29,174 bases of DNA from a virus, in the IMG/VR virus record IMGVR_UViG_3300042301_000626, positions 1 to 29,174 of that record; one strand, 5' to 3'. The stretch's first letter is position 1. The number at the start of each line of letters is the position of its first letter. Made by a program: the position numbers and the translations under genes. The notes under the pieces are model-generated. The model saw nothing but the letters and a program-made list of their open reading frames with translations, was not told the origin of the DNA and searched no databases. Shown in pieces: positions 1 to 6,993 of the stretch.

Positions 1-127
1 GACTTTGGATGAATCAATTTTGGTTGTAACTGATTTGAAGGTTAATCTTGAAGTTTGTAAAACTGAATTTGCAAAAGATTGGGAAGCCGCTCAAACTGGT
101 CGCGGATTTATCAACGATGTTGTTCCT
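1..127. repeat. 127-bp terminal direct repeat, first copy
   Basis: These 127 bases are identical to 29048-29174. The repeat falls in the middle of the capsid coding sequence and joining the ends restores one open frame, so this is overlap from linearising a circular or circularly permuted molecule rather than a biological repeat. Confidence 0.95.
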
Positions 128-718
128 GCTAACTTTGCTGACTTTTTGATTGGTTATGCTGCTGCAAACGTTGCTCAAAACATTGAGTTCACAATTTGGC
201 AGGGTAACACCGCTTCAGGTTCTTACCAAGCGTTTGATGGATTCGAAAAGAAGATTAACGCTACTGCTGGAACTTACGCTAACTTCACTTGGACTGTAGG
301 TGCAATGGCAGTTGGTACTGTTATCGCTAACTTGAATCAAGTAATTAACAACTTGCCACCTGCATTGGTTGGAAGTCCGACTGTTAAGTTGTATATGAAC
401 CGTCAAACTGCACAGTTCTACCGTCAAGCTGCAGCCGCTGCAGGTTACTTGCAACAGTTTGAAGCGTCAAGCGACTTCAATTTGATGTTTAACGGATATG
501 ACATTTATGTATGTCCAGGTATGTCAAATGGAACTGTAATTGCTGCAGAGCCTTCTAACTTGTTTGTTGGTGTAGATGCCAATTCTGACTTCTCTGAAGT
601 TAAGGTTGTTGATATGACTTTAACTGATGCGTCTGATATGGTTCGTATGGCTATGAGATTCCGCGTTGGAGTTCAAGTTGGAGTATACCAAGACGTTGTT
701 TTTGGTTCAAACTCTTAA
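1..718 (+). CDS. Major capsid protein, C-terminal part (starts at 28845)
   Basis: This is the rest of the capsid gene cut by linearisation. Base 1 is the third base of a Leu codon and reading continues in frame from base 2. A TTG at base 5 could be taken for a start but is simply internal, because the same codon lies in frame inside the gene at 29052. This part contributes about 238 of the 306 residues. It is rich in Ala, Val and Asn, has no membrane segments, and carries a repeated hydrophobic/Ala pattern (for example AAAAAGYL) typical of shell proteins. A strong hairpin with a T-rich tail follows the stop (734-764) and may set the high transcript level of this gene apart from those downstream. 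Confidence 0.85.
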   Translation, partial: TLDESILVVTDLKVNLEVCKTEFAKDWEAAQTGRGFINDVVPANFADFLIGYAAANVAQNIEFTIWQGNTASGSYQAFDGFEKKINATAGTYANFTWTVGAMAVGTVIANLNQVINNLPPALVGSPTVKLYMNRQTAQFYRQAAAAAGYLQQFEASSDFNLMFNGYDIYVCPGMSNGTVIAAEPSNLFVGVDANSDFSEVKVVDMTLTDASDMVRMAMRFRVGVQVGVYQDVVFGSNS

Positions 719-733
719 TAATTCACTATGATA

Positions 734-768
734 AAAAGGTGGGAGGGTTAGCCTCCTGCCTTTTATTG
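734..768 (+). terminator. Hairpin terminator after the capsid gene
   Basis: A 13-bp stem (734-746 with 752-764, two G-T wobbles) closes a five-base loop GTTAG. The stem is GC-rich next to the loop, has an A4 foot on the left, and is followed by TTTTATTG. This is a good intrinsic terminator shape 15 bases after the capsid stop. The next gene at 797 has no clear promoter of its own, so partial read-through is likely. The hairpin may also protect the 3' end of the abundant capsid mRNA. Confidence 0.75.
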
Positions 769-796
769 TAAATAATAACAACTTAAAAATAATATT

Positions 797-1342
797 ATGG
801 CTTGTGAATTAACCGCAGGATTTACACTTGATTGTAAAGAGGGCGTAGGTGGTATTAAGGCTATCTACCTTCAACAACTTGCTGACTTCCAAACTGGAGT
901 CGTAGTAGATGCTACAAGTGAAGAAATTAACTCTTTACCTACTGCTACTATTTGGCAATATTTACTTCCAAAACACACAGGAAGTTTCACTGAAGAAGTG
1001 GCTTCAAGTGTTGAGAATGGAACTATTTACTATACACAAACTGTTACTGCTACTTTCTTTCAACTTTCTGCAGCACGTAGAAAGCAATTAGAAATCATTG
1101 CAAAGAATCGTCTTGTTGTATTTGTATTGGATAACAACAACAATATTTGGATGGTTGGTAAAGTAGACGGTGCAGAAGTTACCGCTATGTCAACCGCTAC
1201 AGGTGTTGCCAAAGGTGATTTGAATGGTTATACCATTACATTCACCGCAGAGGAAAAGAACAAGGCTTACCGTTTGGTGTCTTATAGTTCAATTCCATTC
1301 GATAACTTTGGTGGTATTGATGTAGAAGCTGGAACTATTTAA
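797..1342 (+). CDS. Virion structural protein, probably tail tube-like
   Basis: A 181-residue protein with no signal peptide or membrane segment. It has an N-terminal MACELTAGFTLDCKEGVGGI stretch with two cysteines (C3, C13) and a beta-rich body, including an NNNNIWMVGK strand pair and a GDLNGYTITFTAEE strand near the C-terminus. I recognise this N-terminal pattern and the C-terminal GYTxTFTxxE motif from a family that sits just after the capsid in Bacteroidota siphophages. A tube-like beta-sandwich is plausible for it, but the sequence alone does not prove the role. A head decoration or neck protein is the alternative. Its start ATG follows an AT-rich leader after the 734-764 hairpin. Confidence 0.6.
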   Translation: MACELTAGFTLDCKEGVGGIKAIYLQQLADFQTGVVVDATSEEINSLPTATIWQYLLPKHTGSFTEEVASSVENGTIYYTQTVTATFFQLSAARRKQLEIIAKNRLVVFVLDNNNNIWMVGKVDGAEVTAMSTATGVAKGDLNGYTITFTAEEKNKAYRLVSYSSIPFDNFGGIDVEAGTI

Positions 1343-1344
1343 CT

Positions 1345-1352
1345 TATATTTG
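1345..1352 (+). promoter_or_regulatory. TAnnTTTG -7 box candidate before 1360
   Basis: TATATTTG matches the Bacteroidota -7 consensus TAnnTTTG and lies directly after the stop of the preceding gene, seven bases before the next ATG. No well-spaced TTG -33 element is visible (nearest is about 25 bases upstream), and a transcript would have almost no leader, so this is weak. Confidence 0.25.
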
Positions 1353-1359
1353 TTTAGCA

Positions 1360-1767
1360 ATGAATTACTTGCAAACGAATACCGCATCTCAAACTCTCCT
1401 CCTTTCTCTTAAAGAGGGGAGTTTGTTATTTGCGACAACTTACACGAATTACTTGGTAGTAATTCAAAACGAAATAACTTTAGAAACATTCTATGTTATC
1501 CCTTCTACAATCAGCGAAAACGATAGGATTACGACTTTGGCAATTAGTACAAATGACGATGATCCAGTTAATGGTTCTATTCTTGTTGTTAATGGTGGAA
1601 GGTATAACTTTATTGTATACGGTCAAAACTCGGATACAAACCTTGACCCTACGGATGGGGATGTGGTGGGAGAAATTAAGAGTGGTTTTATACAATTCGA
1701 AACGGTTGTAAATTATTACAACCAACCTAATATAGTCATTCCAAGTGATATCGAATATAATGGATAA
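1360..1767 (+). CDS. Structural protein of unknown function between tube-like gene and portal
   Basis: A 135-residue protein of predicted mainly beta structure: short hydrophobic strands separated by Asp/Asn/Gly turns, ending in a tyrosine-rich tail. There is no signal peptide or membrane helix and no catalytic motif. Similar short proteins starting MNYLQxNT lie near capsid and portal genes in Bacteroidota phages as far as I recall, so a virion or head-completion role is likely but not shown. Its stop overlaps the portal start by eight bases (ATGGATAA, 1760-1767), which implies translational coupling. Confidence 0.6.
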   Translation: MNYLQTNTASQTLLLSLKEGSLLFATTYTNYLVVIQNEITLETFYVIPSTISENDRITTLAISTNDDDPVNGSILVVNGGRYNFIVYGQNSDTNLDPTDGDVVGEIKSGFIQFETVVNYYNQPNIVIPSDIEYNG

Positions 1768-3787
1768 AAAAGAATCAATCGTTAACCGCTTTAGCGCTAC
1801 GCAAGTAGAGTTAGCAAAGTACGTTAAAATCGAGCCTATCGAATTTGAAGATAGGAAAGGTTGGGTGGGTTATGGAGAAGGCAATGCCTTCCCTCAATAC
1901 CTTATTGAACTATATAACACCTCACCCGTACACGGTGCATTGGTTAACTCCATTGCGTTTATGATTGCAGGAAAAGAATTTACTGCATCAACTACGTTAG
2001 CGGTTAGAGAGATTCAAAGATTGAAACTTGACAAGATATTAAAAGCAACCGCTTTAGATTTGAAGTTGCAAGGTGGGTTCTATTGGGAAGTTATTTGGTC
2101 AATGGATAGAAGCACCATTGCACAAATCAATCACTTGCCATATGAAAACTGTCGTTTGGCTTGTTCTGATGATAACGATGATGTTACAGGTGTGTGGTAT
2201 TCACGCGATTGGAACGATATGCGTAAAAAGAAAAATGCACCTCACTACATTCCGATGTTTGACATAAATACCAAAGATGAGAATCCTAAACAAGTGTTAT
2301 TTCAACATTCGATGATGATTGGTAGTGAGTATTATCCAAAGCCTGACTACATTGGATCAGTAAATGAGATTGAAAAACTACGTCAATATAGTGAGTACCA
2401 AGTTAATCTTATTTTAAACGGATTCTTTCCTTCGTTAATTGCATCATTTAACAACGGAATACCTACACTTGAAGAGCAACGAATGATTAAGAATCAGTTG
2501 CAACAATCAATTCAAGGTGCGGAAAATGCAGGTAAGGTATTGACATTCTTCAATGAAGAAAGAGATAGAGGGGTTGAGTTCACACCGTTTCCAGTTGGTG
2601 ACTTGGACAAGCAATTTGAGAGCCTTGTTAACCCATCTATTGAGCAGATTTTAATTAGTCATCGTGTAACTTCACCACTACTTTTTGGTGTTCGTGATGG
2701 TGGTGGTTTGGGTTCGAATACTGATGAAATGAAAACTGCATTTCGTTTGTTTTCAAAGCAAGTTATTAACCCATTTCAACGTATTATTTGTGATGGTATA
2801 GATATACTATTTAATGCTATGGGGATTCCATCCGATGTTTCGATAGTTGAGAATGATTTGTTCGAAGAAGATGTTGTTGTAGATTCAACTGGAACACCTA
2901 CACCAACTACGGATGTGGCAAGTCAAGCAATGAATGGCGCGCAGATTTCATCTTTGTTGGAAATTATAACACAAGCAACCGCTAATGTATTGACTATTGA
3001 ATCAGCAAAAGCGGTTTGTCGAACTGCATTCCCAACAATGTCGGACGAGCAAATTAACAATATATTTGACAACTTAAGTAGCGTTAACTTACAACCAACG
3101 GATGTAGTTCAATCATCCGAAAAAAAAAAAGTTAAGCACGAACACAAAGAAGTTTCTAAAATCTGTTGTTCTTCGGGAGAAGATTTTACAGATGAGGAAG
3201 GAAAAGTATTTATCAAACGATTAGCCGAATGTGGTGAATTGATTGATAAAGAAGAATGGGAACTTGTCGAAGAAGAAGAAGTTACCGATTACGATGGTGA
3301 AGAAAAGTTTGCGAAAGTTCATCAAGGTCTTGAAAGTTACGAAGATGCAGACGCTAAAAGTAAATTAGATGCAGGTGTTTACAAGGTTCGTTATCGTTAC
3401 TCAACTTGGATAGGTGAAAATTCACGCGAGTTTTGTCGCGAAATGGTACGACTTTCGAAGGGTGGAATTGTTTGGAGATACGAAGATATCATTGAGATGG
3501 GTGATGCTGGTGTGAATGGTCAATTCGCAAGACAAGGAACAACTACATATAACCTATTTAGGTTTAAAGGTGGAGTTAATTGTCACCATTTTTGGATGAG
3601 GGCAATCTATAAGAGAAAGAAAGAGAAAGGTCGTTATTTGCCTAATGATGGAATGGATAACGATATGAAAATCGCAGTACGTAAAGCGGAAGCGGAAGGC
3701 TTTTCACCAATGGACACAACGGTTGGTTATCGCGATGCGAAAACACCAATGAAGGACTTTCCAAACGGAGGTAGATTAACTAAATAA
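1760..3787 (+). CDS. Portal protein with extra C-terminal Cys/His domain
   Basis: A 675-residue product. ATG 1760 is preferred over GTG 1745 because it forms an 8-nt stop/start overlap with the previous gene. Residues 1 to about 450 are a portal core: an N-terminal region ending in a VNSIAFMIAG helix, a long central part, and the stretch from NPSIEQIL through SPLLFG to NTDEMKTAFRLF, the conserved wing/stem region of portals. The portal forms the dodecameric channel at one capsid vertex. After it comes an A11 run (3120-3130), an acidic linker, and a separate domain of about 120 residues. That domain has SREFC (555-559) and GGVNCHHFW (ending 612), a possible metal-binding pair. Portals are commonly around 450-500 residues, so this is a fusion. 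The C-terminal domain recalls domains fused to head proteins in other Bacteroidota phages, function unknown to me. Confidence 0.82.
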   Translation: MDKKESIVNRFSATQVELAKYVKIEPIEFEDRKGWVGYGEGNAFPQYLIELYNTSPVHGALVNSIAFMIAGKEFTASTTLAVREIQRLKLDKILKATALDLKLQGGFYWEVIWSMDRSTIAQINHLPYENCRLACSDDNDDVTGVWYSRDWNDMRKKKNAPHYIPMFDINTKDENPKQVLFQHSMMIGSEYYPKPDYIGSVNEIEKLRQYSEYQVNLILNGFFPSLIASFNNGIPTLEEQRMIKNQLQQSIQGAENAGKVLTFFNEERDRGVEFTPFPVGDLDKQFESLVNPSIEQILISHRVTSPLLFGVRDGGGLGSNTDEMKTAFRLFSKQVINPFQRIICDGIDILFNAMGIPSDVSIVENDLFEEDVVVDSTGTPTPTTDVASQAMNGAQISSLLEIITQATANVLTIESAKAVCRTAFPTMSDEQINNIFDNLSSVNLQPTDVVQSSEKKKVKHEHKEVSKICCSSGEDFTDEEGKVFIKRLAECGELIDKEEWELVEEEEVTDYDGEEKFAKVHQGLESYEDADAKSKLDAGVYKVRYRYSTWIGENSREFCREMVRLSKGGIVWRYEDIIEMGDAGVNGQFARQGTTTYNLFRFKGGVNCHHFWMRAIYKRKKEKGRYLPNDGMDNDMKIAVRKAEAEGFSPMDTTVGYRDAKTPMKDFPNGGRLTK

Positions 3788-3792
3788 ATTTG
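3785..3792 (+). promoter_or_regulatory. TAnnTTTG -7 box candidate before 3799
   Basis: TAAATTTG overlaps the portal stop codon and lies six bases before the next ATG. It fits the -7 consensus, but no TTG is present about 19 bases upstream, so it may be chance in AT-rich DNA. Confidence 0.2.
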
Positions 3793-3798
3793 TAATAA

Positions 3799-4374
3799 AT
3801 GGCAATCCCACAAGAAATACTTTTGATAAATGAAGATGTGTTAAAGAAATACACACCTCTAACCGATGCAGTTGATCCGAATCTTATTCGTCCTTGCATT
3901 TACGTTGCACAAGATATGTACTTGCAGAACTTTTTGGGTACTAATCTAACCAACAAAATAAAAGACGATGTAGCGAATAACACATTGTCAGGTGACTACG
4001 AAACACTATTGAATGAGTACATTTTAAAGTTGCTCATTTGGTGGACAATGGTAGAGTTATATCCGTCTTTGTTGTATAAGCACGATAACGGAAACTTGGT
4101 AAGTAGACAAAGCGAAGATACAACACCAGTTACTAAAGGTGAAATGGAATCTTTGAAGGAGAAAGCGAGAGAGAATGCACGATTCTACACCAAAAGAATG
4201 GTTGACTATTTGCGTTTTAACACAAGTTTATTCCCCGAATACACTAACAATACGGATAATAATATCTTCCCTGACCGTAACCCATACGGCAAGAGTAGTT
4301 TTTTGATTTCGGATAGTTATAAAACCCAAAGATTAAGATGGTCAATAAACCAATTCCTACCACCTACGTACTAA
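3799..4374 (+). CDS. Head-tail connector-like protein (DUF6712-type)
   Basis: A 191-residue, mainly helical protein that follows the portal directly, where head-completion (gp6-like) adaptors are usually encoded. The VDPNLIRPCIYVAQDMYLQN helix pair near residues 23-43 and the following LLIWWTMVELYPSLL helix resemble a small Bacteroidota phage family I know as DUF6712. That identification is from memory. The adaptor would bind under the portal ring to connect head and tail. A 35-codon ORF starts inside its 3' end in another frame (4338). Adaptor function is inferred from position and helical content only. Confidence 0.6.
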   Translation: MAIPQEILLINEDVLKKYTPLTDAVDPNLIRPCIYVAQDMYLQNFLGTNLTNKIKDDVANNTLSGDYETLLNEYILKLLIWWTMVELYPSLLYKHDNGNLVSRQSEDTTPVTKGEMESLKEKARENARFYTKRMVDYLRFNTSLFPEYTNNTDNNIFPDRNPYGKSSFLISDSYKTQRLRWSINQFLPPTY

Positions 4375-4445
4375 AGCGCGAGCAGTACGAAAAGATGTTA
4401 AAAGTTTATCTTAAAAAACAACAATCTAAAATTAAAAAAAGTTGA
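4338..4445 (+). CDS. Small basic protein (35 aa), between connector and holin
   Basis: A 35-codon ATG frame fills the gap between the connector and the holin. It overlaps the connector's last 37 bases in another frame and its TGA abuts the holin. The peptide is lysine-rich with an amphipathic helix (LKREQYEKMLKVYLKKQQ) and no membrane segment. Filling the only gap in a tightly packed operon favours a real gene, but at this length chance cannot be excluded. No function is assigned. Confidence 0.4.
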   Translation: MVNKPIPTTYVLKREQYEKMLKVYLKKQQSKIKKS

Positions 4446-4453
4446 AAGAGTTT

Positions 4454-4867
4454 ATGTTTTTGAAAGGTAAAGTTTGGTTGTTCGCTTCGCTTGCTGTATT
4501 CCTACCAATCAAAGAGCTGATGTTAACAATCGGCTTTTTGGTTAGTGCTGATTTGGTTGTAGGTCTATGGAAAGCAATTAAGACAGGACAACGCATAAGG
4601 TCGCGTAGGATGTCGGACACGGTTACTAAATTGCTTTTGTATCAATTAGCAATAATGAGTGGATTCTTAATTGAAACATTCATCATTAGCGAATTGATCC
4701 CCATTACTAAATTGATTGCTACTGTAGTTGCCATTATCGAGTTCAAATCAATTATTGAATCCATTGAATCGGTAACTGGTAAGGATTTATGGAGTAAGAT
4801 AAAGACGATTATAGGGCGCAAAAGTGAGGACATAACCGATGCTATGACCGATGGAAAAGATAAGTAA
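4454..4867 (+). CDS. Phage holin
   Basis: A 137-residue membrane protein placed directly before the endolysin, overlapping it by 17 bases. Hydrophobic segments lie near residues 6-20, 22-40, 62-80 and 85-100, and the tail is charged and hydrophilic (GKDLWSKIKTIIGRKSEDI and on). This layout, with three to four membrane spans and a polar C-terminus, matches the Bacteroidota phage_holin_4-type family. It would make lesions in the inner membrane that release or activate the endolysin. The start chosen is ATG 4454. A TTG at 4442 would add four residues and create a 4-nt overlap with the small ORF before it, so the start is not certain. Confidence 0.72.
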   Translation: MFLKGKVWLFASLAVFLPIKELMLTIGFLVSADLVVGLWKAIKTGQRIRSRRMSDTVTKLLLYQLAIMSGFLIETFIISELIPITKLIATVVAIIEFKSIIESIESVTGKDLWSKIKTIIGRKSEDITDAMTDGKDK

Positions 4868-5312
4868 ATACGTAACCTATGCAGAGGTCACAAAGAGCAA
4901 CCAAGCGACTGCTTTAAAGTTGGCTAACATTCCAAACGCTACGCAACTAAAGAACTTGCGGTTAGTTTGTACTAACATTTTCGACAAGGTGCGTGAGCAT
5001 TTCGGAAAGCCTATTGGAATCAGTAGTGGCTTTCGTTCCGTTGAATTAAATAGCAAAATTGGTGGTAGTAAAACATCACAACATTGCGAAGGCAAAGCGT
5101 TGGATATTGATGGTGATATTTTCGGTGGCATAAATAACAAACTATTGTTTTTATATATAAAAGAAAATTGTATATTTGACCAACTCATATGGGAGTTTGG
5201 TAGCGAAAATTCTCCCGACTGGGTTCACGTAAGTTTTAACGAGGGCAAGAATAGGGGGCAGGTTTTACGTGCGTTAAAGGTAGGCGGTAAAACAATATAC
5301 AAACCTTTCTAA
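4851..5312 (+). CDS. M15-family D,D-peptidase endolysin
   Basis: A 153-residue peptidase M15 (VanY/M15_3-like) protein. The zinc-binding signature SxHxxGxAxD is at residues 76-85 (H78, D85) and the third ligand is H126 in DWVHVSF. The ISSGFRS motif at 58-63 precedes the active site, as in the family. It should cleave D-Ala cross-links or stem peptides of peptidoglycan. There is no signal peptide, so export depends on the holin encoded just upstream. It is of normal length for a single catalytic domain and carries no separate wall-binding domain, as usual for Gram-negative hosts. The stop is one base before the next gene's ATG. Confidence 0.9.
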   Translation: MEKISKYVTYAEVTKSNQATALKLANIPNATQLKNLRLVCTNIFDKVREHFGKPIGISSGFRSVELNSKIGGSKTSQHCEGKALDIDGDIFGGINNKLLFLYIKENCIFDQLIWEFGSENSPDWVHVSFNEGKNRGQVLRALKVGGKTIYKPF

Positions 5313-5313
5313 T

Positions 5314-6300
5314 ATGGCTGAAAAAGCAAAGACAAAGTTAGCACGTGAAGTGCGCGAGAAATTCCCTAACACACCTACGCTAACACTTGCAAAGAAATTA
5401 TCTAAAGAACATTTTGAAACTTTCCTTGGAGTTGAAGATGCAAGACAAGCATTGCGTAGAATCGAAGGTAAAGTAGGTAATTACAAACCAACTGATAAAT
5501 CTTTGATGGTCGATAAAGAAAGACCACGTAACCCATTTAAACTTCCAAAGTCATACGCAAAAGGTAGACATCACGTTGACATTAAAGGCAAAAAAGTATT
5601 AGTATTGTCTGACATTCACATCCCCTACCACGATATCGATGCTATATCGGTTGCGATTCAAACTGGATTGGATGAGCAAGTTGATACTATCATTTTGAAT
5701 GGTGACGCACTCGATTGTCATATGGTGAGCGACTTTGTGAAAGATCCAAAGAAAAGACGATTCAAGGACGAGTTGTATGCAATGCGTACTTTCGTGTATG
5801 AACTTCGTCAAACGTTCCCCAATGCAGAGATAATTTACAAAGAAGGTAACCACGAAGAAAGGTATTGGCGTTATATGAGAGTTAAAGCACCTGAACTTTT
5901 CGACATTGATGCGTTTGATTTCAGTTCGCTTTGTCACTTGGACAAGAACAACATTAAGTTCGTGGAAGGAAAAAACAAAATTAACATCGGTGGCTTGTCA
6001 CTATTTCACGGTCACGAATTTGGAAAGCAGTTTATACCATCGGTTAACGTGGCGCGTGGGTTGTTTTTAAAGACAAAGGCAAATGCTATGTGTGGACATC
6101 ATCACCAAACGGCTGAACACACTGAACGCGATGTTAACGGCAAAGTGATTACTTGTTGGGGTGTGGGTTGCTTAAGTGAGTTAAGTCCTGACTATAACCC
6201 ATATTCAAAATACAATCACGGATTCGCAATAATAACAAGGGGCAATGGAAAAGAATTTCACGTCAAGAACTATCGTATTAGTAATGGTCGTATCTATTAG
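5314..6300 (+). CDS. Calcineurin-like metallophosphoesterase with N-terminal helical domain
   Basis: A 328-residue protein. Residues 94-270 carry the full metallophosphoesterase motif set: SDIH (99-102), NGD (129-131), GNHE (178-181), HGH (232-234) and GHHH (261-264), enough for a two-metal site. The first 90 residues are basic and helical, with a possible winged-helix or HTH arrangement around 10-55, which suggests nucleic-acid binding. Relatives include nucleases and cyclic-nucleotide or phosphoprotein phosphatases, and the substrate cannot be read from sequence. It lies within the lysis cassette, between endolysin and the spanin-like genes, an odd place for a DNA enzyme. Its last 56 bases overlap the next gene. 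Confidence 0.85.
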   Translation: MAEKAKTKLAREVREKFPNTPTLTLAKKLSKEHFETFLGVEDARQALRRIEGKVGNYKPTDKSLMVDKERPRNPFKLPKSYAKGRHHVDIKGKKVLVLSDIHIPYHDIDAISVAIQTGLDEQVDTIILNGDALDCHMVSDFVKDPKKRRFKDELYAMRTFVYELRQTFPNAEIIYKEGNHEERYWRYMRVKAPELFDIDAFDFSSLCHLDKNNIKFVEGKNKINIGGLSLFHGHEFGKQFIPSVNVARGLFLKTKANAMCGHHHQTAEHTERDVNGKVITCWGVGCLSELSPDYNPYSKYNHGFAIITRGNGKEFHVKNYRISNGRIY

Positions 6301-6556
6301 TATAGGCTTTGCTTTAGGTGTTCTTTTATTACAACCTAAACCAAGTAGGGTACAAATTGTAACCCACTTGGATAGCGTTGTTGTATTAAAGGCATATGTA
6401 GATACGTTGGAAGTTGAACGGATCAAAACCAAGACCATATATGAGAAACAAATTGATACTATTTATTTGCTTGATAGCGTTGCCATTGATAGCGCATACA
6501 CAAAAGCAATACAACGGCTTCAGCAATTCGAGAACGCTGGATTCTTTAAGCGTTGA
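6245..6556 (+). CDS. Small inner-membrane protein, possible i-spanin
   Basis: A 103-residue protein with a single N-terminal membrane helix (about residues 9-30) followed by a charged helical domain. The topology is N-in with the C-terminus in the periplasm, as in Rz-type i-spanins. It overlaps the phosphoesterase by 56 bases and the following gene by 116 bases in a different frame. Together with its place after holin and endolysin, this nested layout suggests a spanin component for disrupting the outer membrane. There is no sequence-level identification. An unrelated membrane protein is possible. Confidence 0.5.
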   Translation: MEKNFTSRTIVLVMVVSISIGFALGVLLLQPKPSRVQIVTHLDSVVVLKAYVDTLEVERIKTKTIYEKQIDTIYLLDSVAIDSAYTKAIQRLQQFENAGFFKR

Positions 6557-6818
6557 ACGTAGGCTTGTTGTTCTTGGTGTTAAGTCGCTTGAGTATTACG
6601 TGTCATTAAACGGACTAAATCAGCGCATTTTATCCTCTCAAAGGGACATTATATTGCACAACGAAAAAGAAATTGCACAATTAAAAGTGCAAAATGAGGG
6701 ATTAAGTGAGGGGTTAAATGAGGGATTAAGAGCAAAAAAAAGGTGGCAAAAAGCCACCCTTTATTCAGTAGGTTTAAACGTTATTTTTTTAGGTTCATTA
6801 TACGTTTTAAGTAGATAG
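6441..6818 (+). CDS. Exported coiled-coil protein, possible spanin partner
   Basis: A 125-residue protein. The start at ATG 6441 is chosen because it places an n-region MRNK directly before a hydrophobic signal-like segment (residues 5-18), whereas an upstream in-frame start adds a polar extension. There is one Cys in the hydrophobic segment but no proper lipobox. A coiled coil follows (about 60-100) with a repeated EGL unit, then a C-terminal hydrophobic helix (about 105-122). It is nested with the preceding gene (116-bp overlap), which recalls Rz/Rz1 pairs, but a C-terminal membrane anchor is not typical of Rz1. Its last 38 bases overlap the convergent gene, and it contains that operon's terminator. 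Confidence 0.5.
   Translation: MRNKLILFICLIALPLIAHTQKQYNGFSNSRTLDSLSVERRLVVLGVKSLEYYVSLNGLNQRILSSQRDIILHNEKEIAQLKVQNEGLSEGLNEGLRAKKRWQKATLYSVGLNVIFLGSLYVLSR
6695..6730 (+). repeat. Three 12-bp tandem repeats in the coiled-coil gene
   Basis: Units TGAGGGATTAAG, TGAGGGGTTAAA and TGAGGGATTAAG lie head to tail and encode repeated N/S-E-G-L units. Because the unit is a multiple of three, copy-number change would keep the frame. Confidence 0.8.
6734..6758 (-). terminator. Intrinsic terminator of the leftward operon
   Basis: Read on the minus strand, GGTGGC (6758-6753), a five-base T loop and GCCACC (6747-6742) are followed by eight T's (6741-6734). This is a textbook intrinsic terminator 22 bases past the last leftward stop at 6781. 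On the plus strand the same hairpin is followed by CTTTATT, so it could also weaken rightward transcription. It lies within the coding sequence of the convergent gene 6441-6818. Confidence 0.85.
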
Positions 6819-6993
6819 CGAAGTCCAACGCTTCTTCGTAAGCGTGGTGCATCCATTCCTTTTCGGATAGATTCGCCTTGTCAACAGTTACTCCGTACTT
6901 CATACGCCCCATTTTCTCACGTGCTATAAGGTCGCTTATTACTTCTTTGTAAACGTCACTTTGGCAGTTGTCGAAATCGTGTGTTATATTCAT
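6781..6993 (-). CDS. Small MazG-like helical protein
   Basis: A 70-residue protein, the last gene of the leftward operon. A REKMGRMKYG segment (25-34) is followed by WMHHAYEEALDFAIYLKR (47-64). The HAxEExxD arrangement with YG upstream is common in small phage proteins related to all-alpha NTP pyrophosphohydrolases, where the Glu/Asp residues bind magnesium. At this length it probably works as a multimer or is non-catalytic. It shares one base with the stop/start of the larger MazG-like gene before it (TAATG), so both are probably co-translated and act on nucleotide pools. Confidence 0.6.
   Translation of the reverse strand: MNITHDFDNCQSDVYKEVISDLIAREKMGRMKYGVTVDKANLSEKEWMHHAYEEALDFAIYLKRIMNLKK

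Noticed and set aside
5-718. A separate 237-residue protein starting at TTG base 5.
   Set aside because: The duplicated end shows the frame extends upstream to ATG 28845. The TTG is internal to the capsid gene.
5599-5937. 112-codon antisense frame within the phosphoesterase gene.
   Set aside because: It is opposite a strongly conserved enzyme, has no motifs, and is consistent with a chance antisense frame, unlike the same-strand frame in the methyltransferase.
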